Shown here: positions 46,069 through 56,100 of the stretch, one piece after another
Position numbering within the stretch: the stretch's first letter is position 1
Layout: every line of letters starts with the position of its first letter
Assembly (NCBI RefSeq): GCF_008704205.1
Contig: NZ_VXLC01000043.1
Span: forward strand, 1-64,000
Direction of reading: 5' to 3'
DNA length: 64,000 bases
Source: Nocardia colli
GTDB lineage: Bacteria; Actinomycetota; Actinomycetes; Mycobacteriales; Mycobacteriaceae
Translations under genes and position numbers: made by a program
The notes under the pieces: generated by a model
Databases searched by the model: none
The model's input: the letters and a program-made list of their open reading frames with translations, nothing else
What the model was told of the DNA's origin: nothing

Positions 46069-46764
46069 ATGGCGAAACTACTTTTTGTACTGACCGGCGC
46101 CGATACCTGGACCCTGGCCGACGGCACCCCCCACCCGACCGGCTTCTGGGCCGAGGAGTTCGCCGTGCCCTACGAGGCGGCGAAGGCCGCGGGCCACGAG
46201 ATCGTGGTGGCCACCCCCGGCGGCGTGGTGCCGCCGGTCGACCAGGGCAGCCTGTCCCCCGACTTCAACGGCGGCCAGGAAGGCGCCGACCAGCGGGCCG
46301 CGGTACTGGCCGCGAGCACCGAATTGCAGCACCCGATCAAGCTGTCCGAGGTCGACCTCGATGACTACGCCGCGGTCTTCTACCCCGGCGGACACGGCCC
46401 GATGGAAGACCTCGCGGTGAACCCCGAGTCCGGCGAACTCCTCACCACCGCACTGCAATCCGGCAAGCCGCTCGCGATCGTCTGCCACGGCCCCGCCGCA
46501 GTGCTCGCCGCAGTCGGCCCCGACGGCGCCAACGCCTTCGCGGGCTACACCCTCACCGGTTTCACCAACGTGGAGGAGCAGCAGGCCGGGCTGGCCGACC
46601 AGGCCAAGTGGCTGCTGCAGGATCGGCTCGTCGAATTCGGCGCCGACTTCCAGGAGGGCGAGCCGTGGGCGCCCAAGGTCGTGGTCGACCGCAACCTGAT
46701 CACCGGGCAGAATCCGGCCTCGTCGGCGGCGGTGGCCGAGGAACTGCTGCGCGCGATCGGCTGA
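46069..46764 (+). CDS. DJ-1/PfpI-family protein (Hsp31/glyoxalase III-like)
   Basis: 231-residue class-I glutamine amidotransferase-like protein. The nucleophile elbow AIVCHGPAAVL has Cys139-His140, with Glu29/Glu30 (FWAEE) upstream as in glyoxalase III/chaperone Hsp31-type members. Likely acts on methylglyoxal or as a stress chaperone. Follows the CMD gene by 51 bp with only a weak ribosome site visible. Confidence 0.87.
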   Translation: MAKLLFVLTGADTWTLADGTPHPTGFWAEEFAVPYEAAKAAGHEIVVATPGGVVPPVDQGSLSPDFNGGQEGADQRAAVLAASTELQHPIKLSEVDLDDYAAVFYPGGHGPMEDLAVNPESGELLTTALQSGKPLAIVCHGPAAVLAAVGPDGANAFAGYTLTGFTNVEEQQAGLADQAKWLLQDRLVEFGADFQEGEPWAPKVVVDRNLITGQNPASSAAVAEELLRAIG

Positions 46765-46821
46765 CCTTTCACTCGAGTTCGTCCGCTTTCGCGTAATTCC
46801 ACTCCGGAAGGAACCGAACCC

Positions 46822-47694
46822 ATGAGCACCAACCTCCACGCACGGCCTGCCGAAGCGTCCGGCACCTTCGCACTCGGCGGGGACCTGCCCGTCCACCGGC
46901 TCGGCTACGGGGCCATGCAGCTCACCGGACCCGGCGTCTGGGGTGATCCGAAGGACCCCGACGAGGCGGTCCGGGTGCTGCGCCGCGCCGTCGAACTCGG
47001 CATCAACTTCATCGACACCGCCGACTCCTACGGCCCGTTCGTCAGCGAACTGCTCATCCGAAAGGCGTTGCACCCCTACGCCGATGACCTGGTGATCGCG
47101 ACCAAGGGCGGGTTCACCCGCAGTGGCCCCGGCGACTGGCGCGCGGTCGGCAGGCCCGAATACCTGCGCCAGCAAACCGAACTCAGCCTGCGCCACCTCG
47201 GCGTCGAGCAGATCGGCCTCTACCAGCTGCACCGCATCGATCCGCAGGTGCCGCTGGCCGACCAGCTCGGCGAGCTCGTCCTGCTGCAACAGGAGGGCAA
47301 GATCCGCCACATCGGCGTATCCCAGGTGAGCGTCGAACAGCTGAAGCAGGCGCGCGAGATCGCCACCATCGTCTCGGTGCAGAACCTCTACAACCTGACC
47401 AACCGGACCGACGAGGACGTGCTCGACTACGCCGAGCGGGAGAACATCGCCTTCATCCCCTGGTTCCCCATCGCCACCGGTGAACTCGCCAAGCCGGGTG
47501 GACCGCTCGACGCGATCGCCAAGGAACACGGCGCGACCCCCGCCCAGCTCGCCCTCGCCTGGCTGCTGCGCCGGTCGCCGGTGATGCTGCCCATTCCGGG
47601 CACGTCCAGCATCGCGCATCTCGAGGAGAACACCGAGGGCGCGCGGATCACGCTGACCGACAAGGAGTTCGAGGCGCTGTCCGCGGCGGCCTGA
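46822..47694 (+). CDS. Aldo/keto reductase
   Basis: 290-residue NADPH-dependent reductase with the full catalytic tetrad: Asp65, Tyr70, Lys95 and His137 (YQLHRID). Closest in pattern to bacterial AKRs with GYGAMQLTGPGVWG. Strong GGAAGGAA site. Together with the DJ-1 protein it may reduce reactive aldehydes; substrate unknown. Ends at a strong terminator hairpin. Confidence 0.9.
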   Translation: MSTNLHARPAEASGTFALGGDLPVHRLGYGAMQLTGPGVWGDPKDPDEAVRVLRRAVELGINFIDTADSYGPFVSELLIRKALHPYADDLVIATKGGFTRSGPGDWRAVGRPEYLRQQTELSLRHLGVEQIGLYQLHRIDPQVPLADQLGELVLLQQEGKIRHIGVSQVSVEQLKQAREIATIVSVQNLYNLTNRTDEDVLDYAERENIAFIPWFPIATGELAKPGGPLDAIAKEHGATPAQLALAWLLRRSPVMLPIPGTSSIAHLEENTEGARITLTDKEFEALSAAA

Positions 47695-47707
47695 ATCGAC
47701 CCCGAAA

Positions 47708-47741
47708 CAAGGCGGGCCCGGCTGCGGTCGAGCCCGCCTTG
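47708..47741. terminator. Bidirectional terminator, 10-bp stem
   Basis: Perfect stem CAAGGCGGGC / GCCCGCCTTG around a 14-nt loop, in the 48-bp gap between the convergent AKR and small Cys-rich genes. The AA/TT flanks give a short T run on both strands. Confidence 0.82.
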
Positions 47742-47742
47742 C

Positions 47743-47931
47743 TCACTTCTCGGCGGCCCGGCGACAGCAGTAGGCCGAGGCGCCGAGGTACTGGTGACAA
47801 CGGGCGCCGTGACCGCCGTGCACGGCGAGGATGAACCGCGCTCGGTCGTAGCTGAGACCCACCGGATCCTGCGTGCAGTCGCGGCTCTGTACCAGCCACA
47901 ATTCACGAACATCCGTGTGCAATACGTCCAT
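47743..47931 (-). CDS. Small Cys-rich hypothetical protein, 62 aa
   Basis: MDVLHTDVRELWLVQSRDC... with five Cys, four of them in the last 45 residues in the order C, C, CC, and several His: a possible metal-binding or redox protein. No signal peptide or membrane helix. A near-perfect GGAGGT ribosome site 6 nt before the ATG makes it a convincing gene. Divergent from the XRE-TPR regulator, a layout seen for regulator/small-protein pairs in actinomycetes. It is not recognisably DUF397. Confidence 0.7.
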   Translation of the reverse strand: MDVLHTDVRELWLVQSRDCTQDPVGLSYDRARFILAVHGGHGARCHQYLGASAYCCRRAAEK

Positions 47932-48188
47932 TGTTCACCTCCGAGTAAAGCCAGTGCACCCGGCGCCTGAGCGCCCCACGGAATCACCGCTCGACACGGA
48001 TGGATCGGGCCGTGTCGGGACCGTGCGTCGGATTCCGGAATGCCGGCGCCCCGGTAAGGGTTTGGGCAGAACCCCGGCGCCGGGTGCTGATTCAGCGTGC
48101 ATGTTGCGATTCGGTGGATAACAGACCCGAATGCGGTAATTGCGGGTAGTTTCCGTTTGTATCAGCCTGGTGCGAGGAAGCAGGACCT
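47932..48188. promoter_or_regulatory. Divergent promoter region, Cys-rich gene / XRE-TPR regulator
   Basis: 257 bp without a gene. It contains the perfect 12-bp palindrome CCCGGCGCCGGG (48073-48084) and ATTCGG-N12-CCGAAT (48109-48132), the latter about 60-80 bp before the regulator. Either could be a site for the XRE protein. Confidence 0.45.
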
Positions 48189-49535
48189 ATGGTTGAGATC
48201 GACTGGACGGGCGAGGATGTCCGTGCGCTTCGCGCCGCGATGCGGCGAAGTCGGTACGAATTCGCACGTCTGGTGGGCGTCACCCCGCGCACCGTGGTCT
48301 TGTGGGAAAACGGCCGGACAACCCGGATGCATGCCGCAAGCCAACGTCTGCTCGACCAGGTCGTGTCAGAAGCCGATCCGGTCGTCGTCGCACGATTCGA
48401 GCGTGCCGTCACCGCGGGCCGGGACACGGGCTTCGACCTCGAAGCCTCCGACTCGGCGCCCGATACGGAAACCCAGCTCGGTAGGGACATCGGGCTCGAC
48501 AAGGAAGTCGAGGATGACGACGTGAGAAGGCGAGAGTTATTGGCCTGCATCGGGGTCGGTCTGACCGGCACGGCCGCCGACCTGGTCGCGGGCGAGCCGG
48601 AGAAGATGCTGGCCACCCTGGATGCCGGATCCATCAGCGAGCGCAGGCTAGGGCTGCTGGAGCAATCGGCCGAGGCGCTCGGCAAGCGGGTGGTGCAGGT
48701 GCCGCCACACGAGCTGCTGCACACCACACTCGAGCAATTCCGCACTGTCCGTGGCACTCTCGCGCAGCGGCAGGCCACCCACCATCAGGTCCGGCTGGTC
48801 CGCACCGCGGGCAGGCTGGCCAACGTGGTCGGCGAAATCCTGTTCAACGAAGGACATTTGGGCCAGGCCAGGATGTGGTACGCCACCGCGATCCACGCCG
48901 CCCAGGACATAGGCGATCGCTATTCCGAGGATATCGCGCTGGCCGGTCTCGCATATCTACCGACCTATAGCGACAAACCGGCGGAAGTCTTGAGCTTGCT
49001 CGACGGACGCCTCGAAGAAAATCCGGCACACGGACCCGCCGCCGCCTGGCTGTGGGGAATGGCCGCGCGGGCGCATGCCAGCCTGGGAAATGCTGTCCAG
49101 TTTGCCCGGTGTATCGAGAAATCCGGACGCGCATTGGAAAATGTTGGGCAGGAAGAGCTTACGATTGGGATCTTTTCCTATAGACCGGAAAAACTTGCTT
49201 TTTATCAGGCGATAGGCAACTCCAATCTCGGCCGGGCGGCGGAAACCGCCAAGGCCGCGGCGCGCGCACTCAGCCTCTACGACCCGCAGGAAACAATGGA
49301 GCCCGCGCTGGTCCGGTTCGAGCACGCCACCGCGTTGCTGAGCGCCGGCGAGATCGACGAAGCGTGTTCCGTTGCGACACAGGCGATCACCAGTAATCAC
49401 ACGTATATCGGGCTGACCGTCACCAAGCGGGCGAGCAAGTTCGACGCGGCGCTCACCGGATTTCGCGGTCGCGCGGTCGCGGAGTGGCGCCAGCATGCTC
49501 GCGCGGTGATCGAGTCGGCACGAACCAAGGCATAG
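48189..49535 (+). CDS. XRE-family regulator with TPR-like C-terminal region
   Basis: 448 aa. N-terminal HTH (residues about 5-58; MRRSRYEFARLVGVTPRTVVLWENGRTTRM). An acidic linker (residues ~85-110) precedes a long alpha-helical region with TPR-type segments such as GHLGQARMWYATAIHAAQDIGD and GRAAETAKAAARALSLYD. The layout recalls actinobacterial XRE-TPR proteins and, more loosely, RRNPP peptide receptors. ATG at 48189 with AGGAAGCAGGA upstream. Targets unknown; the divergent small gene is the first candidate. Confidence 0.85.
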   Translation: MVEIDWTGEDVRALRAAMRRSRYEFARLVGVTPRTVVLWENGRTTRMHAASQRLLDQVVSEADPVVVARFERAVTAGRDTGFDLEASDSAPDTETQLGRDIGLDKEVEDDDVRRRELLACIGVGLTGTAADLVAGEPEKMLATLDAGSISERRLGLLEQSAEALGKRVVQVPPHELLHTTLEQFRTVRGTLAQRQATHHQVRLVRTAGRLANVVGEILFNEGHLGQARMWYATAIHAAQDIGDRYSEDIALAGLAYLPTYSDKPAEVLSLLDGRLEENPAHGPAAAWLWGMAARAHASLGNAVQFARCIEKSGRALENVGQEELTIGIFSYRPEKLAFYQAIGNSNLGRAAETAKAAARALSLYDPQETMEPALVRFEHATALLSAGEIDEACSVATQAITSNHTYIGLTVTKRASKFDAALTGFRGRAVAEWRQHARAVIESARTKA

Positions 49536-49562
49536 CGGAGCGTCATTCGCGCCGCTGTGCCG

Positions 49563-49724
49563 CTACGCCTGCGCGGCGTCCTGCGGGTGCTGGCGGTGCA
49601 TCACTCGATCCAGCCAGCCGCTGATCTGTTGCGTCTGTGCGGGTGTCGGCCGTCCGCCCGCCCAGCGACGGGCTGCTTCGATCAACGTCTCCGGCAGCGT
49701 GGGGGTGATCCGTTGATTCGTCAT
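49563..49724 (-). CDS. Small hypothetical protein, 53 aa, downstream of mbtH
   Basis: Sequence begins MTNQRITPTLPETLIEAARR; hydrophilic and amphipathic, with no recognised motif. It lies 123 bp beyond the MbtH stop on the same strand, so it might be the last gene of the NRPS-B transcript. The ribosome site is weak, hence moderate confidence only. Confidence 0.4.
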   Translation of the reverse strand: MTNQRITPTLPETLIEAARRWAGGRPTPAQTQQISGWLDRVMHRQHPQDAAQA

Positions 49725-49847
49725 AGGTCCATGATGCACTGGGGCGCAGCGAAGTACGAGTAGGGGGCGGGGCGCGGCGGTCAGCAGGGGGGATGTGGAC
49801 CGGCGCGCCCCGCGCATACAGGTGGATTTGGGCGGTTGTCCGGAACC

Positions 49848-50066
49848 TCAGGGACTTTCGTTGGACATGGCCTCGATGAGTGACTTGGGTCGCATATCGA
49901 GCCAATGCGTTTCGACGTAGTGCAGACAGGCTTTACGCGCCGCGGCGCCGTAGGCGATGGTCCAGCCACCCGGTACGGCCGCGAAGATCGGCCAGAGCGA
50001 ATGCTCGCCTTCGTCGTTGATCAGGACGTAGAACTGTGCGCCGTCATCGTCGAAAGGGTTGTTCAT
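49848..50066 (-). CDS. MbtH-like protein
   Basis: 72-residue activator that binds NRPS adenylation domains and supports their folding or activity. Conserved pattern intact: NPFDDDGAQFYVLINDEGEHSLWP, GGWTIAYG and CLHYVETHWLDMRP, with the three family Trp residues at 25, 35 and 55. ATG at 50066 with AGGAAGAAGGA upstream; 41 bp after the NRPS-B stop. Placement at the 3' end shows it belongs to this NRPS operon. It could also serve NRPS-A. Confidence 0.95.
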   Translation of the reverse strand: MNNPFDDDGAQFYVLINDEGEHSLWPIFAAVPGGWTIAYGAAARKACLHYVETHWLDMRPKSLIEAMSNESP

Positions 50067-50107
50067 CGGGGTTTTCCTTCTTCCTGGTTGGGTCAGGTAT
50101 GAGGGGC

Positions 50108-53100
50108 TCAGGTGCGGTCGGCACGCTCCAGCAGGGCGGTGAGGACGTGGCCGATCCTGGCCAGCGCCGACTCGGTGGTCATCCGCCAGTGCGAGGTATG
50201 CACGGCGTGGTTGTGCACGGTGCCGTCGACGGCATCCGCCCAGGTTGCGGCCCCGGTAGCACCGGTGGGATCGTCCAGGGCCGCGGTGAAATAGAGGAGA
50301 TTGCCCTTGTAGGGGCGGGGTCGGTAACGCGTGATCAGGTTCACCGCACGGGTGCCCGCGTCCAGCACCCGGGCGAGCCGGTCGGCGCCGAACGAGGCGA
50401 ACGGCTCGGGCAATTCGGCCATCCGGAGCGCCAATTGGGTGAGATCCAGGTCGGTTTCGGCGGCGTGGTCGCCGAGCAGCCCACCGAGCAGATCCGCCAC
50501 CGGGACGGTCGCGGACTCGTCCACCGTGCTCTGCCGCGAGCTGTCCAGCATGGCCAGCAGCGCGACATGCTGGCCCGCGTCCTGCAATTGGACCGCGACC
50601 GCGTGCGCGAGCACGCCGCCGAGCGACCAGCCGAGCAGGTGATACGGGCCCTCCGGCTGCACGGCCCGGATCTCCCGGACATACCGCCCGGCCCAGTCCT
50701 CGATCGACTCCGGCAGCGGCGCCGCCGAACTCAGCGCGGGCGACTGGATGCCGTATACGCCGCGCTCCGGGTCGATATGGGCGGCGAGACCGGCGAACGA
50801 CCACGCGACGCCGCCCGCCGGATGCAGGCAGAACAGCGGTTCGCGCGATCCGCCGGCGCGCAACGGCAACAGCACGTCGAACGCGGCGGCCGCATCGACC
50901 CGCCCACGGCCCGACCGGTGCTGGGCCAACTGGGTCACCATCGCCCCCGGCGTCGGCGCGGAGAACAGCCAGACGACCGGAATCGGCTCGGCGAGAGCCG
51001 CGCTCAACCGGGCGGCCAGGCGGGTGGCGAGCAGGGAATTGCCGCCTTGTTCGAAGAAGCTGTCGTCCAGGCCGATCCGGTCGACGCCGAGCACCTCGGC
51101 GAAGCAGGCGCAGAACTGCCGCTCCAGTTCCGTCGCCGGGGCGCGGAACTCGTGGCCGCGCGGTTCGGGCTTGGGCAGGGCGGCCCGGTCGACCTTGCCG
51201 TTCGCGTTGCGCGGCAGCGTGTCCAGCTGCCGCAGCACCGCGGGCACCATGTAGCTGGGCAGCAGGTCTGCCACCGCGGCGCGCAGGATGTCCGTATCGA
51301 CCGGCTCGGTGGCGGTGAAATACCCGGCCAGCATCGCGTTCTCGTCGCCGGCGTGCTGCGCGACGACGATGGCCTCCGACACCGCGGGCCGCGAGCGCAG
51401 CGCGTGCTCGATCTCGGCGAGTTCGATGCGGTAGCCGCGGACCTTCACCTGGAAGTCGCGGCGCTCGACGTATTCGAGGTTCCCGTCGGCTCCCCAGCGC
51501 ACCAGATCACCGGTGCGGTACAACCGGGTACCCCGCGCGCCGAACGGGTCCGCCACGAAGCGCTCGGCGGTCAGTTCGGGCCTGCCGTGGTAGCCGCGGG
51601 CCAGTTGCGCGCCGCCGAGGTACAGCTCGCCGGTGACGCCGGCCGGGACCGGATGCAGCCGGTCGTCGAGCACGTAGACGCGGCTGCCGGATTCCGGTGT
51701 GCCGATGGGCACCACCGTGTGTCGCGTCCCGGGAACGGTCCGGTAGCGGGTGACCGAGACCGCCGCCTCGGTCGGCCCGTACAGGTTGTCGATCCGAGCG
51801 TCGGTCCGGCCGCGGACCTGGTAGACCGTGGTCGCCGGGAGTGGTTCACCGATGACGAGCAGCCTGCGCAGGGAGCGCGGCAGCCGATCGCCCGCGGCTT
51901 CGCTCAGCATGGCCAGTAGTGACGGGACCAGGGTCACGGTGGTGATCGAGGCGCGCCGGATCAGGTCGAGGACCTGGGCCGGGTCCCGGTGCGCGGCAGC
52001 GGGGGCCAGCACGATTCTGGCGCCGGTCCGTGGCGCCCACCACAATTCCCAGATCGAGAGGTCGAAGGCGGCCGAGGTCATCAGCAGGGTGGCGTCGTCG
52101 GCGCCGAGCGCGTATTCCGACTGCATCCACTCCAGCTGATGGGCGACGGCGGCATGCGGAACGGCCACGCCCTTCGGGGTTCCGGTGGATCCGGAGGTGA
52201 AGATCAGGTACGCGGTGTTCGACGGTGACAGTGACGCCGACCGCTCATTGTCTCGTACCGGCCGTGCGTCGATGGACGGATCGATCGTCGAAATATCCAG
52301 CACCACAGCGTGATTCGACACGGCAACCGGAAGCATCGGATGCGCCGCCGAGGTGAGCACCAGTTCCGGGCTCGCTGCGGCGAGTATCCGCACGGTGCGA
52401 TCCAACGGGTGGGCCGGGTCGAGCGGCAGGTACGCGCCGCCCGCGGTGACCACCGCGTACATCGCGACGAGCAGCTCCGCGCTACGCGGGATGGCCAGGG
52501 CGACAACCGATTCCGGCGCGACGCCACGGTCGATCAGTACCCGCGCCAACCGGTTTACCCGAGCACCGAATTCGCCATAGGTGAGGGTTTCGGCGCCATC
52601 CACGATCGCCACCGCGTCCGGCGTCCGGGCGACCTGCGCCTCGAACGCGGAAATCAGTGTGGTCGTGGCGAATTCGCGTTCAGGACGATTCCATGCGATC
52701 AGCATGCGCTCGGCCTCCGCCCGGTCGAGCAGCGCGAGATCGCCTACCGGGACCTGCGGATCGGCGCAGACCGCCGCGAGCAGTCGTTGCAGCCGGCCCG
52801 CGAATCCGGCGACGGTGCCCTCATCGAACAATGCGGTCGCGTAGCTGATCGAGGCCGCCATCCCGGTCGGCACGCCCTCGGTGTCATAACGGTCGGTGAC
52901 CACCAGGTGCAGATCGAACTGCGCGACCTCGGAGTCGAAATCGGCTGCGGTGGCGGTCAATCCGTCCAATGCGAAGTCGGCGCCCGCCTGGTTGTGGAAG
53001 GAGAAGCCGACCTGGAACAGCGGATGCCGGGCCGTCGACCGTTCGGGGTTCAGCACCTCGACCAGTCGCTCGAACGGGACATCGGCGTGCGCGAACGCGG

Positions 53101-56100
53101 CGACATCGGCGGCCCGCACCTGATCGAGCAGCTCGGCGAATCCGGTGCCCGCGTCGACCTGGGCCCGCAGCACCAGCGTGTTCACGAACATGCCGACCAC
53201 GTCGTCGAGTTCGGCGGCACCGCGCCCGGCGACCGGCGTGCCGACCGCGATGTCCGTGGTGCCGGACAGCCGAGCGAGCAGCACCGCGAACGCGGCGTGC
53301 AGCACCATGAACAGCGTGGCCCCGGACTCCCGGCCGAGCGCGATCAGACCGGCGTGCGCCCGCGCGTCGATGGCGAAGTCGACGTGGCCGCCGCGGGTGG
53401 CCACGATGGCGGGCCGCGGCCGGTCGGTCGGCAGGGTCAGCTGAGCGGGCAGGCCGTCGAGGGTGCCGGTCCAGAACCGGAGCTGGCGCGAGACCAGCGA
53501 ATCCGGATCGTCCTCGGCCCCGAGCAACTCGCGCTGCCACCGGCTGTAATCGGCGTACTGGACCGGCAGCGGGACCCATTCGGGCGCACTACCTTGCCTG
53601 CGCGCGGCATAGGCGACCATCACGTCCCGGGCCAGCGGCACCAGCGACGAACCGTCGGCGGCAATGTGGTGCACGACGACCACCAGCACGTGTTCGCGCG
53701 CCGCCGCGTCCGCGGCGACCGGCACGAACAGCCGGGCCCGCACGGGAACCGCTTCGGCGACATCGAATCCGCCGCCGACGAAGTCCGCGACGGCGGCGGT
53801 GAGATCGTCGGCGGGAACGGCGATGGGTGCGAGCACCGGCGTGCCCGACTCCCCCGCCGGGAGCACCACCTGCACCGGGCCCGACTCGTGCTGCGGGTAG
53901 ACGGTGCGCAACACCTCGTGCCGGTCGACCACATCCGCGATCGCGGCATTCAGCGCGGCGACATCGAGATCACCGGTCAACCGCACGGCAAGCGGGATGT
54001 TGTAGGCGGTCGATTGCCGATCGAGACGGTTGAGGAACCACATGCGCTGCTGCGCCAGTGACAGTGGCACCGGACCGGTTTCCGTACGCCTCGCCAGCAC
54101 CGGACCCGACTGGGCCGCTCCCGAAGCCGCCGCCGCGAGCGCGACGACGGTCGGATGCTCGAACACCAGCCGCACACCGACGCCTAGCGCGAGCCGGTTG
54201 CCGAGCCGTGCGGCGAGCTGAGTCGCGGTCAGCGAGTTGCCGCCGAGTGCGAAGAAGTCGTCGTCGAGCCCGATCTGCGTGTCGAGGCCGAGCACGTCGG
54301 TGATGACTTCGGCGACGGCCTGTTCGGCGGCGGTCCGGGGCGCGCGGAACTCGGCCACCCGGAACTCCGGCTCGGGCAGGGCCTGCCGATCGAGCTTGCC
54401 GACCGGCGTCAACGGCAGCTCATCGAGCACCATGACGGTGGCGGGCACCATGTAGGCGGCCAGCGAGCGACCGGCATGGGCCCGCAGCTCTTCGGCGTCG
54501 ATTCCGCGGCCGACCACATACGAAACCAGCGATGTCACACCTGCGGCATCCGTGTGCCCCAGGGTCACCGCCGCCTCGACCGAGGCATGAGTCGCGAGAA
54601 CGGCATCGATCTCGCCGAGTTCGATGCGCAACCCACGTACCTTCACTTGCTGATCCGAGCGTCCAACATAGTGGACCGCGCCTGTCGTGGTCCACCGCAC
54701 CAGATCGCCGGCGCGATAGAGCCGCCCGCCTGCCGGACCATAGGGGTCGGCGATGAACCGCTCGGCCGAAAGACCAGGCCGTGAATGATAACCCCTGGCC
54801 AGACCGGGTCCGCGCAGGTAAAGCTCGCCGGTGACGCCGACCGGCACCGGTTGCAGCCGGGCATCGAGGATCACCGCCGACATGCCATGGATCGGGGTGC
54901 CCATGTCGAACGGATCGTCCGGGCGCAGCCGGGCGCTGATCGTGGTGATGATCGTCGTCTCGGTCGGGCCGTAGGTGTTGTAGAAGGCGCGGCCGATTCC
55001 CCAGCGCCGCACCATATCCGGGCCGTAGGACTCGCCGCCGACGGTCAGGTGCCGCAGGTCGTGCAGGTCGGCCGGGTCGAGGGTGCGCACCACCGCGGGG
55101 GTGATGAAGGCGTGCGACACCTGCTGCTCACGCAGGAGCGTGGTCAGTTCGGCGCCGCCGTAGACCCCGGCCGGCGCGATCACCAGCGCGGCGCCCGCCG
55201 ACAGGGCGAGCAGCAGTTCGAGCATGGACGCGTCGAAGCTCGGCGAGGCGACGTGCAGGATGCGGGCGGCCGCGGTGATCTCGTACCGGTCGCGCTGGGC
55301 GCGGGCCACTCCGGCGAGGCCTGCGTGGGTCGCGAGCACGCCCTTGGGGGTTCCGGTGGAACCGGACGTGTAGATCATCCAGGCCGGATTGCCCACGCGG
55401 ACCGGGCGGATCAGCTCGTCCGCGGCGATCGGGGCCGCGCTGGTGTGCCGCATCCGGACCGCGGTCGCGGGCGCGTCGAGGACCAGCCATTCGACGTCCG
55501 CCGGCAGCGTCCGGTGCGAGCGGCTCGTGGTCAGCCCGAGGGCGGCCGTGGAATCCGACAGCATGTGGGTGATGCGCTCGGCCGGGTAGGTCGGGTCGAC
55601 GGGGACGAAGGTGGCGCCGGTCTTGGCGACCGCCCAGACGGCGAGCAGCGATTCGATCGAGCGCTCGATGGCGATGGCGACCACGTCTTCGGCGCCGATG
55701 CCGTGGCCGATCAGCATTCTGGCCAGGCGTGCCGATTGTTCGTCCAGTGCGCGGTAGGTCAGGGTGCGGTCGGCCGAGATCAGCGCGGTGGCGGCGGGGT
55801 TCATGGCCACGGCGGCGGCCATCAGGTCGGCGAGGGTGTGTGGCTCGACGGGGTGTGCGCCGCGGCGGGCGAGTAGTTCGGTGCGTTCGGCCGGGGCGAG
55901 CAGGTCCGCGGCCCCGATCGGACGGTCCGGTTCGGCGGTGAGAGTGCCGAGCAGACGACCGAATCTGCGGAGCAGGTTTGCGGCGGTGGCTTCGTCGAAA
56001 AGATCGGTGGCGTAGTCGAGTTCGACGGCGAGGTGACCGTCGGCATCGGGCTCGGCGGCGACGGTGAACTGGAGATCGAAACGGGCCACCGGCTCGTCGA

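Noticed and set aside
48189..49535. Calling the XRE-TPR protein and its small neighbour a quorum-sensing RRNPP pair
   Set aside because: The small protein has no secretion signal and is Cys-rich, unlike RRNPP pheromone precursors; kept only as a regulator/small-protein pair.
50067..50804. Longer reading of the MbtH gene extending upstream
   Set aside because: The extension lies in a wrong frame of the NRPS-B thioesterase; ATG at 50066 has a ribosome site and gives the family length.
52310..54061. Plus-strand open frame across NRPS-B
   Set aside because: Antisense to motif-bearing NRPS sequence; composition is typical of a shadow frame.
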